Shown here: positions 1-5,251 of the stretch, one piece after another
Layout of the letters: each line of letters starts with the position of its first letter
Position numbering within the stretch: position 1 is the stretch's first letter
DNA from: Pontiellaceae bacterium
Lineage (GTDB): Bacteria; Verrucomicrobiota; Kiritimatiellia; Kiritimatiellales; Pontiellaceae
DNA: 9,018 nucleotides
Assembly (NCBI GenBank): GCA_016937035.1
Contig: JAFGWS010000158.1
Span: forward strand, 1-9,018
Direction: 5' to 3'
Position numbers and translations under genes: made by a program
The notes under the pieces: generated by a model
What the model was told of the DNA's origin: nothing
Database searches by the model: none
Seen by the model: the letters and a program-made list of their open reading frames with translations, nothing else

Positions 1-68
1 ACAATTTTTGCGGCGGTGCGGCTATGGAGTCCATGGGGAGCCCCGATCGTAAGATTATAGGTCTTCAT
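1..68 (-). CDS. HPr-type phosphocarrier protein, N-terminal part (gene continues off the left edge)
   Basis: Only the first 23 codons lie in the window, beginning at the ATG at 68-66 on the minus strand. The translation starts MKTYNLTIGAPHGLHSRTAA and continues K-I-V. The stretch GLHSR matches the HPr active-site signature (G-L-H-x-R). The histidine is residue 15 and the arginine residue 17, the same numbers as the phosphorylated His15 and its partner Arg17 in classical HPr. HPr is the small cytoplasmic protein that carries phosphate from enzyme I to sugar-specific EIIA proteins, or acts in regulatory PTS systems. One oddity is Thr18, where most HPr proteins have proline. The start is well supported by a GGAGGAAG Shine-Dalgarno about 10 bases upstream (plus-strand complement at 80-87). 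No other PTS gene is visible, so transport HPr and regulatory NPr/Crh-like forms cannot be told apart. Confidence 0.85.
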   Translation of the reverse strand, partial: MKTYNLTIGAPHGLHSRTAAKI

Positions 69-94
69 CGTTATTTCACTTCCTCCATGGACTC
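27..94 (-). promoter_or_regulatory. Inverted repeat framing the HPr ribosome-binding site
   Basis: GAGTCCATGG at 27-36 and CCATGGACTC at 85-94 are perfect 10-base inverted repeats 48 bases apart. In the minus-strand mRNA the 5' arm lies just upstream of, and partly inside, the GGAGG Shine-Dalgarno. The 3' arm lies within codons 11 to 14 of the HPr gene. Folding would enclose the start codon in a loop and tie up part of the ribosome-binding site. The repeat is seen directly; a regulatory role is inference. Confidence 0.35.
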
Positions 95-149
95 AAAAGG
101 ATTCGGGTCCATTGGTTTTTCCTGATATTCTTTTTTTTAGGTTCCGGGT

Positions 150-189
150 TAAAAATAAAAAACCCGCCTTCCGGGTCCGGAGGCGGGTT
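150..189 (-). terminator. Strong intrinsic terminator, minus strand
   Basis: On the minus strand a GC-rich hairpin (arms at 181-189 and 161-169, extended inward by CCGG/CCGG at 177-180 and 171-174, with one bulged base) is followed directly by a T-rich tract of six T, one A and five T, ending near 150. This is a textbook rho-independent terminator. It stands 30 bases after the stop codon of a 37-codon ORF and 92 bases before the HPr start codon. It therefore either closes a small upstream unit or acts as an attenuator in a long HPr leader. A plus-strand role is unlikely because no T-run follows on that strand. Confidence 0.85.
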
Positions 190-218
190 GTCAAAACGGT
201 TTCAGTGGGGAGTAATCG

Positions 219-332
219 TTATTGCAAGGCCTCTCCTTCCGGAAAAGTACAATACCACATGCGCTCGGTGGAGGAGCGATGCAGCTGCTTAATCGATTTT
301 TTCACACACATTTTCATCATTAAATCATCCAT
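219..332 (-). CDS. Possible small protein of 37 residues (hypothetical)
   Basis: This minus-strand ORF begins MDDLMMKMCVKKSIKQLHRS, ends PEGEALQ and stops with TAA at 221-219. It is not a family I recognise. The frame is open further upstream, back to a TAA near 395, but offers no better ATG. The start at 332 lacks a convincing Shine-Dalgarno. An internal ATG at 320 has only a weak GGA upstream. Support comes from its position between a promoter-like TTGACA/TATACG pair and the strong terminator at 150-189. The encoded peptide is basic in its middle and has two cysteines. The same interval could instead be a non-coding small RNA of about 200 nucleotides or an HPr leader, so coding is only a possibility. 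Confidence 0.25.
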   Translation of the reverse strand: MDDLMMKMCVKKSIKQLHRSSTERMWYCTFPEGEALQ

Positions 333-353
333 TGGTTTTACCAATTGCTTGCT

Positions 354-383
354 CGTATAGGTTTTTCCTCCGGTCGATGTCAA
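354..383 (-). promoter_or_regulatory. Promoter-like sequence for the small minus-strand unit
   Basis: On the minus strand a perfect -35 hexamer, TTGACA (383-378), is followed after 18 bases by TATACG (359-354), which matches the -10 consensus TATAAT in four positions. Read as CTATAC, the spacing is 17. Transcription would start near 347, giving an RNA of about 200 nucleotides up to the terminator at 150-189. Confidence 0.45.
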
Positions 384-656
384 CGCTTATTATGAAAAAA
401 TTGGCGGGATAGATTTGGGGGTAGATTTGGGCAGCGGGTTCGAGACAGACGCTGTCTGCCTATGGTCGCAGAGCTTGTAGGTACCTTTTTGGATGGAGGA
501 TAGAACGTTGTCCGACTGTGACGCAGAATCTGCGCCTTCTACACAGCCCGCAGGACCATACTACACTGATCAATGAGGTTTTTTTGAGAAAAAATTTAGT
601 GCGGATGCGTTCGGCGGCATGGACGTGTCGAACAGAAGTCGGGCGGGGCGAATCTA
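384..656. other. Gap without a convincing gene (3' side of the hemerythrin gene)
   Basis: I see no supported gene here. The stretch holds a 12-base-period tandem repeat of TAGATTTGGG (410-431), short self-complementary segments at 444-458 (AGACAG/CTGTCT) and around CGCAGAATCTGCG (523-535), and copy A of the direct repeat described separately. Open frames in this interval on both strands lack Shine-Dalgarno support and recognisable protein character. No clear terminator for the hemerythrin gene was found. Confidence 0.5.
573..625 (+). repeat. Direct repeat, copy A (diverged)
   Basis: This segment aligns with 1295-1348. The core AAATTTAGTGCGGAT (592-606) is identical in both copies, and CATGGACG (618-625) is identical after an 11-base spacer here and 13 in the other. 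The similarity extends left to an ATG in both (ATGnGGTTTnTT at the start). In this copy the reading frame from the ATG is broken by a stop four codons in, and there is an extra base in an A-run. It looks like a decayed copy of the one at 1295. Confidence 0.6.
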
Positions 657-1079
657 TCAATCGGAATCTGCGGGTTTGCTGGATGGTTTTTGGCGGTTGG
701 TCTGAGCGAAGAGGCCTATTTTTCTATCCTCATCCATAATATGGTCGCGTACCCAGTGGAACATGAACTGTTTAAATGAATACATATCTTTCGCTGAATC
801 GTCGTATTCCTTTTTGTAGGACAATAAAATGCGCGTAAGCTTTTTGTGGATATTTTGGTGGTGCTTAAGCTCAGGGTATCCGATCTCTTCCATGAATTTT
901 TCTTCATCGGAAAAGTGGGTGGAGACATACTGAAGCGTTTCAGTAAGGGCTTCCACGTCTCGATCGGTTTCATACTCAGGAATGGAGCCAATGAGTTCAA
1001 CGAGCTTTTTATGCTGTGAGTCGACAACCTCACATCCGATCATCAACTTGTCGTTCCACGCAATACGATAACGCTTCAT
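657..1079 (-). CDS. Bacteriohemerythrin (hemerythrin-like O2-binding protein)
   Basis: The 140-residue protein is a single-domain hemerythrin, which binds O2 at a non-heme di-iron centre. Bacterial members are linked to oxygen sensing, storage or delivery and sometimes to taxis. All expected iron ligands are visible: H23 (DSQH), H55 and E59 (HFSDEE), H74 and H78 (HQNIH after YPEL), and H113 and D118 (DHIMDED). The length is normal for the single-domain family, with a short polar tail (about residues 126-140) rich in Lys, Pro and Ser. There is no signal peptide or membrane segment, so it should be cytoplasmic. The ATG start has a good AAGGAG Shine-Dalgarno about 9 bases upstream. It stands alone on the minus strand, divergent from the regulator operon. 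An 8-bp inverted repeat at 1181-1199 in the shared upstream region might be an operator. Confidence in the family is high; the physiological role is open. Confidence 0.93.
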   Translation of the reverse strand: MKRYRIAWNDKLMIGCEVVDSQHKKLVELIGSIPEYETDRDVEALTETLQYVSTHFSDEEKFMEEIGYPELKHHQNIHKKLTRILLSYKKEYDDSAKDMYSFKQFMFHWVRDHIMDEDRKIGLFAQTNRQKPSSKPADSD

Positions 1080-1180
1080 ATTATATGTCTCCTTTTATTC
1101 GGTCCGAGCTCGAGGGATAGTCGATTAAGTCGGCGTCGTTTTCTTAATTAATAATAGTGTATTCTCCTTAAGTGAAGGTG

Positions 1181-1199
1181 TTTGGATCTTTGATCCAAA
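1181..1199. promoter_or_regulatory. Perfect 8-bp inverted repeat, possible operator
   Basis: TTTGGATC (1181-1188) and GATCCAAA (1192-1199) are perfect inverted repeats around a 3-base TTT centre. No T-run follows on either strand, so it is not a terminator. It lies about 100 bases upstream of the hemerythrin start, where a dimeric regulator site or a leader hairpin would fit. Function is inferred from symmetry alone. Confidence 0.4.
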
Positions 1200-1294
1200 G
1201 AAACCACGATGAGTAAGATATGCATAGGTGTCGGTTCACATAAAGCTGAAAATGAAGTGTACGGTAATCTGATTTTTAATAAAGGTGGGAGTAA

Positions 1295-1348
1295 ATGCGG
1301 TTTCTTATAGGCAAATTTAGTGCGGATATGTCGACTGTGTCATGGACG
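1295..1348 (+). repeat. Direct repeat, copy B
   Basis: This copy carries the same AAATTTAGTGCGGAT core (1313-1327) and CATGGACG block (1341-1348) as the segment at 573-625. Here the frame from the ATG at 1295 is open and preceded by a purine-rich AGGTGGGAG about 4 bases upstream. The two copies flank the hemerythrin gene in the same orientation. No transposase, terminal inverted repeats or target duplication was seen. Confidence 0.6.
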
Positions 1349-1474
1349 CGTTGGGTAAAATCCTTGGATAAAATCGATTGCGCGGGCGCAGTTTGTTCAG
1401 TATATTTTGAACATTATGGAGCATTCATTTGGAAAAGAGTGTGCGTTGGGATTGGTGGAACGCGAGGTGGTTGA
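1295..1474 (+). CDS. Possible 59-residue ORF overlapping the regulator start (hypothetical)
   Basis: The ATG at 1295 follows AGGTGGGAG at a workable Shine-Dalgarno distance. The frame runs 59 codons (beginning MRFLIGKFSADMSTVSWTRW) to TGA at 1472-1474, entering the regulator gene in another frame by about 57 bases. The first 18 or so codons correspond to the direct repeat. I do not recognise the peptide. The part beyond the repeat may be open only by chance, because it runs antisense-free over another gene's start. If translated, it could act as a leader peptide affecting expression of the regulator. Only the ribosome site and repeat conservation support it. Confidence 0.2.
   Translation: MRFLIGKFSADMSTVSWTRWVKSLDKIDCAGAVCSVYFEHYGAFIWKRVCVGIGGTRGG
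1378..1413 (+). promoter_or_regulatory. Promoter-like pair with overlapping palindrome before the regulator gene
   Basis: TTGCGC (1378-1383) and TATATT (1401-1406) are separated by exactly 17 bases; TATATT matches the -10 consensus in five of six positions. TGTTCA (1394-1399) and TGAACA (1408-1413) form a 20-bp palindrome that surrounds the -10. This is a typical arrangement for autorepression by a dimeric MarR/GbsR-type protein encoded immediately downstream. The predicted start site lies only a few bases before the ATG at 1416. Confidence 0.4.
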
Positions 1475-1913
1475 GTTTTTTGTTCGCATGGCGAACGTGC
1501 TGAATCTGCCGCGATCCGTGGGTGAAATTTACGGGGTTTTGTTTGTTTCTTCCAAGCCGCTGTGTCTTGACGATTGCCGGATGCGGTTGGGGATCAGTAA
1601 AGGGTCGACCAGCCAAGGGCTTCGGATTCTGCGTTCTTTCGGGGCGATCCGCACGGTGTATGTTCCGGGCGATCGAAAAGATTATCACATTGCAGAAACT
1701 TCGTTGCGCAAGATTGTTTCAGGGTTTGCGAAGGAGCAGATTCAGCCGCATGTGGTCAGCGGAAAGGAGCGGGTTCAGCGAATCCGTGAACTGCTTGAGG
1801 ACCATAAAGTCGATGATCCTGATGATATGAGAGAAAAGATTGATATGCTCGAAAATTGGCAGAAGCGGGCGAATTCGGTTCTGCCGTTGGTTTTGAAACT
1901 GATCGGAAGGTAA
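1416..1913 (+). CDS. GbsR/MarR-like winged-helix transcriptional regulator
   Basis: The 165-residue protein (168 from an in-frame TTG at 1407) looks like the GbsR branch of MarR-type repressors. A helical N-terminal part is followed by a winged helix at about residues 33-93: SVGEIYGVLFVSSKPLCLDD, the recognition helix in GISKGSTSQGLRILRSFGAI (59-78), and a wing ending VPGDRKDYH. A helical C-terminal dimerisation region includes ELLEDHKVDDPDDMREKID. I prefer the ATG because the TTG lies inside the palindrome at 1394-1413. No Shine-Dalgarno is visible before either start. The stop abuts the next gene's ATG, so it is very probably co-transcribed and coupled with the NusG paralogue. It likely represses its own operon; the ligand is unknown and osmolyte sensing should not be assumed. 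Confidence 0.8.
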   Translation: MEHSFGKECALGLVEREVVEFFVRMANVLNLPRSVGEIYGVLFVSSKPLCLDDCRMRLGISKGSTSQGLRILRSFGAIRTVYVPGDRKDYHIAETSLRKIVSGFAKEQIQPHVVSGKERVQRIRELLEDHKVDDPDDMREKIDMLENWQKRANSVLPLVLKLIGR

Positions 1914-2453
1914 ATGGACGAACTCGCTCAATTTTACGAGGGGGAGCGTTGGTATTGCGTGCGGGCCAAGCCCAAGAAGGAGCGGGTGGCTTCGGCGGGC
2001 ATTGCGGCGCGGCTTCACCTGGAGGTTTTCTGTCCGCAGATTCGATTTCGTCGAAAAACGGTGCGTGGTGCGGTTTGGTTTCAGGAGGCGATGTTTCCGG
2101 GCTATCTGTTTGTTCGGTTTGATATGCCGACGATGCACCGTCGGGTTGCGCACTCGAACGGTGTTTTGACGATTCCTTCGTTTAATGGGCGCTATGTTCC
2201 GATTCCGGACGAAGTCATTGAGTCGCTCCACGGAGAAATAGGCGAGGAAGAGGTTGTGGATGCCGGATTCGCGCTGGAGGTCGGGGATGAAACAACGGTT
2301 ACAGAAGGTGCGTTCGAAGGCATCAAAGTTAAGGTGATTCGCCTGATTGATGGAGAAGACCGGGTAGCGGTGCTGCTGGAAATGCTCGGCACATTGGTTG
2401 AGGCGGAGTTTCCGGTTTATGCGCTGGAGCATCGGTCGAAATACAGAATTTGA
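1914..2453 (+). CDS. NusG-paralogue transcription antiterminator (RfaH/UpxY-like)
   Basis: The 179-residue protein has the NusG layout. An N-terminal NGN domain (about 11-105) starts ERWYCVRAKPKKERVA and contains FPGYLFVRFD (61-70), the family's conserved FPGY core. A C-terminal KOW-type domain (about 122-172) includes VGDETTVTEGAFEGIKVKVI. NGN domains bind the RNA polymerase clamp and favour processive elongation. Specialised paralogues such as RfaH and UpxY act on long polysaccharide operons. I assign it to the specialised group because it sits with a MarR-type regulator and sugar-nucleotide genes. It lacks the usual nusG neighbours secE and rplK. Its ATG follows the regulator's TAA without a gap, with GGAAGG just upstream, which suggests translational coupling. 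Its target site is not identifiable. Housekeeping NusG is the less likely alternative. Confidence 0.85.
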   Translation: MDELAQFYEGERWYCVRAKPKKERVASAGIAARLHLEVFCPQIRFRRKTVRGAVWFQEAMFPGYLFVRFDMPTMHRRVAHSNGVLTIPSFNGRYVPIPDEVIESLHGEIGEEEVVDAGFALEVGDETTVTEGAFEGIKVKVIRLIDGEDRVAVLLEMLGTLVEAEFPVYALEHRSKYRI

Positions 2454-2488
2454 AGTAAATAGTTTATTTTCTCCGAGGGAGGAAGAGT

Positions 2489-4327
2489 ATGTGTGGAATT
2501 GTTGGATATTTGGGAAAACGGAAGGCCGCGGAGATTTTGATGGACGGGCTGCGGCGGCTGGAATACCGCGGATACGACTCGGCGGGAATTGCCTGTCTTT
2601 ATGACCAGAAGATTGGTGTGGTAAAGAATCCCGGAAAGATTCGGGCATTGCGTGAACGGGTTGAGGCCTCTGCGCTGGAGTCGATCAAAAAGGCAAATGT
2701 GGGTATCGGCCATACGCGCTGGGCAACGCATGGTCCGCCGACCGAGGTCAATGCGCATCCGCACCAGGATGCAAGCGGACACTTTGTGATGGTGCATAAC
2801 GGGATCATCGAAAACTATAAATCAATCCGCAACGGATTGGCGCAGCATGGCATTGAGTGTATATCCGATACCGATTCCGAGGTGCTGATTCAACTGATTG
2901 CCTTCTGCTACGAAGGAAATCTGGAAGAGGCGACCGCCGAGGCGCTCAAGAAAGTGAAGGGTACGTACGGCATTGTCGTTATGACCGATCATGAACCCGG
3001 CAAGTTGGTTGCTGCCCGCTGCGGCAGTCCGATTGTGTTGGGATTGGGGAAAAATGAAACCCTGGTGGCGAGCGATGCCTCAGCCATTATTCCTCATACC
3101 CGCGATGCGGTTTACCTCGAGGATTTTGATATGGCCGTGATTACGGAAACGGGCGTTCAGATGTTTGATCTGCAGCGTTCTCCGGTGGACCGGGAAATCA
3201 TGGAGATGGATTGGGATTCAGACGCGGCGGAAAAGGGCGAGCATGCGCACTATATGCTTAAAGAAATGTTTGAACAGCCCGACTCCATTCGCAACGCTAT
3301 TCGCGGGCGACTTGATTTTGAAATGGGCACGGCGATCCTTTCCGGTCTTGATTTTTCACCGCGTGATGCGGCGATGATCAACCGGGTACTGGTCGTCGGC
3401 TGCGGAACCTCAATGCATGCCGGAATGGTCGGAGAATATGCCATTGAGGAGATGGCAAGTATTCTTTCCGAAGTGGAGCAGGCGGCAGAGTTTCGATACC
3501 GCAATCCGATTATCACGCCGTCGGACCTCGTTTTGGCGATCAGTCAATCGGGCGAAACGGCGGACACGTTGGCGGCGGTGCGCGAGGCCAAGCATAAGGG
3601 GGCTGTGGTCGCGGGCATTTGCAACGTGGTGGGCTCTACAATTGCCCGGGAAACGGGTCGGGGCGTGTATCTGCATGCCGGGCCGGAAATCGGCGTAGCT
3701 TCGACCAAGGCGTTCACGTGTCAGGTTTCCGTGATGCTGATGATGGCGCTGAAGCTGGCAAGGACCCGCCGTATGCCGCTGAGCGAAGGCGAGGAATTGT
3801 GCCGTTGGATTGAGCGTCTGCCGGAGTTGGTGGAGCAGGTGTTGGCTCAGAGCGACGCAATCAAAGCAGTCGCACAGAAGTATGCTGATTGCGAAAACGC
3901 ATTTTTCATCGGGCGCGGTTATCTGTATCCCGCCGCGCTGGAGGGTGCGCTGAAGCTCAAAGAGATCAGTTATATTCATGCCGAGGGCTACCACGCCGCT
4001 GAGCTGAAGCATGGGCCGATTGCTCTGCTGGAGGAAAAAACACCGGTCGTTGCGTTGCTGAATAATGTGCCCGGTAAAGATAAAACGCTCGGCAATGCGG
4101 AAGAATGCCGCGCTCGTAAGGCTCCGGTGATTGCAGTCGTCAGTGAAGGGGATGAAGAGGCGGCGGATGGATTTGCGGATGTGATTGTTGTGCCCGATTG
4201 CCCGCCCTGCATTGCGCCGATCCCGACCGTTGTTGCCCTCCAGCTGCTTTCGTATCACATTGCGGTAGCGCGCGGCTGTGAGATTGACCAGCCGCGTAAT
4301 CTGGCCAAGTCGGTTACCGTGGAATAA
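2489..4327 (+). CDS. glmS: Glutamine-fructose-6-phosphate aminotransferase (isomerizing)
   Basis: GlmS makes glucosamine-6-phosphate from fructose-6-phosphate and glutamine, the entry to UDP-GlcNAc for peptidoglycan and surface glycans. The 612-residue length is close to that of E. coli (609). The glutaminase domain starts with the nucleophile Cys2 (MCGIVGYLG), followed by HTRWATHG (75-82) and HNGIIENY (103-110). Two SIS domains follow, with VVGCGTSMHAG (302-312), SQSGETADT (352-360), STKAF (405-409) and GRGYLYPAALEG (475-486). E492, H508 and K607 correspond to the isomerase residues E488, H504 and K603. The C-terminus QPRNLAKSVTVE is the family hallmark. A strong GGGAGGAAG Shine-Dalgarno precedes the ATG. 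Only 35 bases separate it from the antiterminator gene, so there is no room for a glmS ribozyme, and control is probably by the operon promoter. Confidence 0.98.
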   Translation: MCGIVGYLGKRKAAEILMDGLRRLEYRGYDSAGIACLYDQKIGVVKNPGKIRALRERVEASALESIKKANVGIGHTRWATHGPPTEVNAHPHQDASGHFVMVHNGIIENYKSIRNGLAQHGIECISDTDSEVLIQLIAFCYEGNLEEATAEALKKVKGTYGIVVMTDHEPGKLVAARCGSPIVLGLGKNETLVASDASAIIPHTRDAVYLEDFDMAVITETGVQMFDLQRSPVDREIMEMDWDSDAAEKGEHAHYMLKEMFEQPDSIRNAIRGRLDFEMGTAILSGLDFSPRDAAMINRVLVVGCGTSMHAGMVGEYAIEEMASILSEVEQAAEFRYRNPIITPSDLVLAISQSGETADTLAAVREAKHKGAVVAGICNVVGSTIARETGRGVYLHAGPEIGVASTKAFTCQVSVMLMMALKLARTRRMPLSEGEELCRWIERLPELVEQVLAQSDAIKAVAQKYADCENAFFIGRGYLYPAALEGALKLKEISYIHAEGYHAAELKHGPIALLEEKTPVVALLNNVPGKDKTLGNAEECRARKAPVIAVVSEGDEEAADGFADVIVVPDCPPCIAPIPTVVALQLLSYHIAVARGCEIDQPRNLAKSVTVE

Positions 4328-4372
4328 TCTGCGGTATTAAATGGGGGCCCTTTTCGGAGAGAATTTATTTAA

Positions 4373-5251
4373 ATGAAGAATGTGTTAATTACCGGCGCAA
4401 AGGGACAGCTGGGCAGCGATTGTCTGGATGTTTTTAAGGATGTTTCGGGAGTAAACGGCGTAGATCTGCCGGAGGCGGATCTTTCTGATCCGGCAGTGTG
4501 TCGGGACGTGCTGGATCGATTGCAGCCCGAGATCATTGTAAACTGCGCCGCCTATACGGCGGTCGATGCGTGCGAGACCGACAAATCCTGCTGGAAAGCG
4601 AATGCGGAACTGCCGTTAAATCTGGCAGACTGGGCGGCAGAAAACGGAGCCTTTCTGGTTCATGTTTCAACCGATTATGTCTTTTCCGGTGATAAACCTC
4701 TGTTTGAAGCGCTGTTAGAAACAGATGTTCCAGCTCCGGTCTCGGAATACGGTCGCTCCAAGCTGGCGGGTGAGCAGGCCGTGATAGAACGCTGTGCGAA
4801 CAGCGCGATTCTGCGCACGGCTTGGCTCTACGGGGTCTCCGGGAAAAATTTTCTAAAAACCATGCTTCGGCTCACGCTTCAAAATCCGGGCAGGGAGCTG
4901 AAAGTGGTGAGCGATCAGTTTGGTTCGCCGACGTGGTCCTATACGCTCGCGCGTCAGGTGCGCGCGGTTGCGGAAAGGCGGGCGGGCGGAATCTTTCACG
5001 CCTCTTCGGAAGACTATTGCTCCTGGTATGATCTCGCTTGCCGGTTTTTGGAAAAGCTGGGTGTTGAGCATCATTTTGTTCCGTGCACGAGCGATGAGTT
5101 TCCGTCACCGACCAAGCGGCCGGCGAATTCCATTTTAGAAAATGCGCATTTAAAGGAGCTGGGGATGAATTTGTTTAAGGGCTGGGAAGACGAGCTATGC
5201 GACTTTGTTGCAAAGCATGGGAAAAGCGTTATGGCGGAGGTGCAGGGTTGA
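4373..5251 (+). CDS. rfbD: dTDP-4-dehydrorhamnose reductase
   Basis: RfbD (RmlD) carries out the last step of dTDP-L-rhamnose synthesis, the NAD(P)H-dependent reduction of dTDP-4-keto-L-rhamnose, in the cytoplasm. The 292-residue protein is a short-chain dehydrogenase/reductase. It has the nucleotide-binding motif GAKGQLG (8-14), [12 protein letters not shown] (57-68), the catalytic STDYVFSG (99-106) with T100, and Tyr126 and Lys130 in [10 protein letters not shown]. The substrate region includes RTAWLYG and VSDQFGSPT, both typical of RmlD. It follows glmS by 45 bases, with GGAGAG about 14 bases before the ATG, a rather long spacing. Its TGA overlaps the ATG of rfbB by one base. The family assignment is firm. 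Confidence 0.95.
   Translation: MKNVLITGAKGQLGSDCLDVFKDVSGVNGVDLPEADLSDPAVCRDVLDRLQPEIIVNCAAYTAVDACETDKSCWKANAELPLNLADWAAENGAFLVHVSTDYVFSGDKPLFEALLETDVPAPVSEYGRSKLAGEQAVIERCANSAILRTAWLYGVSGKNFLKTMLRLTLQNPGRELKVVSDQFGSPTWSYTLARQVRAVAERRAGGIFHASSEDYCSWYDLACRFLEKLGVEHHFVPCTSDEFPSPTKRPANSILENAHLKELGMNLFKGWEDELCDFVAKHGKSVMAEVQG

Larger units (their letters stand above)
1080..1415. other. Divergent intergenic region between hemerythrin and regulator genes
   Basis: This 336-base stretch carries the control regions of two divergent genes. Visible elements are the hemerythrin Shine-Dalgarno next to 1079, an inverted repeat at 1181-1199, copy B of the direct repeat with a possible 59-codon ORF at 1295-1474, and a promoter-like pair and palindrome just before 1416. 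No clear minus-strand promoter for the hemerythrin gene was found. Confidence 0.5.

Noticed and set aside
112..360. Plus-strand open frame of 82 codons
   Set aside because: It reads through the strong minus-strand terminator hairpin and has no SD or recognisable sequence.
460..739. Open frames on both strands (460-660 minus, 518-739 plus) next to the hemerythrin gene
   Set aside because: No ribosome-binding site, no family resemblance, low-complexity or Arg-rich composition, and the plus frame enters the hemerythrin gene antisense.
2454..2488. glmS ribozyme/riboswitch before glmS
   Set aside because: Only 35 bases separate the genes, far too short for the glmS ribozyme, and no part of its conserved core is seen.
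1719..2648. Long minus-strand open frame of 309 codons
   Set aside because: It runs antisense across the regulator, the NusG paralogue and the start of glmS, has no family resemblance and a composition typical of an antisense shadow.
3410..4258. Minus-strand open frame of 282 codons
   Set aside because: It lies entirely antisense to the SIS domains of glmS, whose protein is fully conserved in its own frame.
4263..4276. Sequence resembling the RfaH ops element (GCGGTAGCGCGC)
   Set aside because: It lies deep inside glmS, where it encodes the ordinary residues A-V-A-R, not in an operon leader where ops acts. A chance match is the simpler explanation.
4328..4372. GGGGGCCC followed by TTTT between glmS and rfbD as a terminator
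   Set aside because: The GGGCCC palindrome cannot form a stable hairpin with a loop, and the tight spacing favours co-transcription.
5197..5250. Upstream ATG extension of rfbB
   Set aside because: The 18 extra residues overlap rfbD and do not resemble the family, while the ATG at 5251 has a good SD and begins directly with the nucleotide-binding strand.
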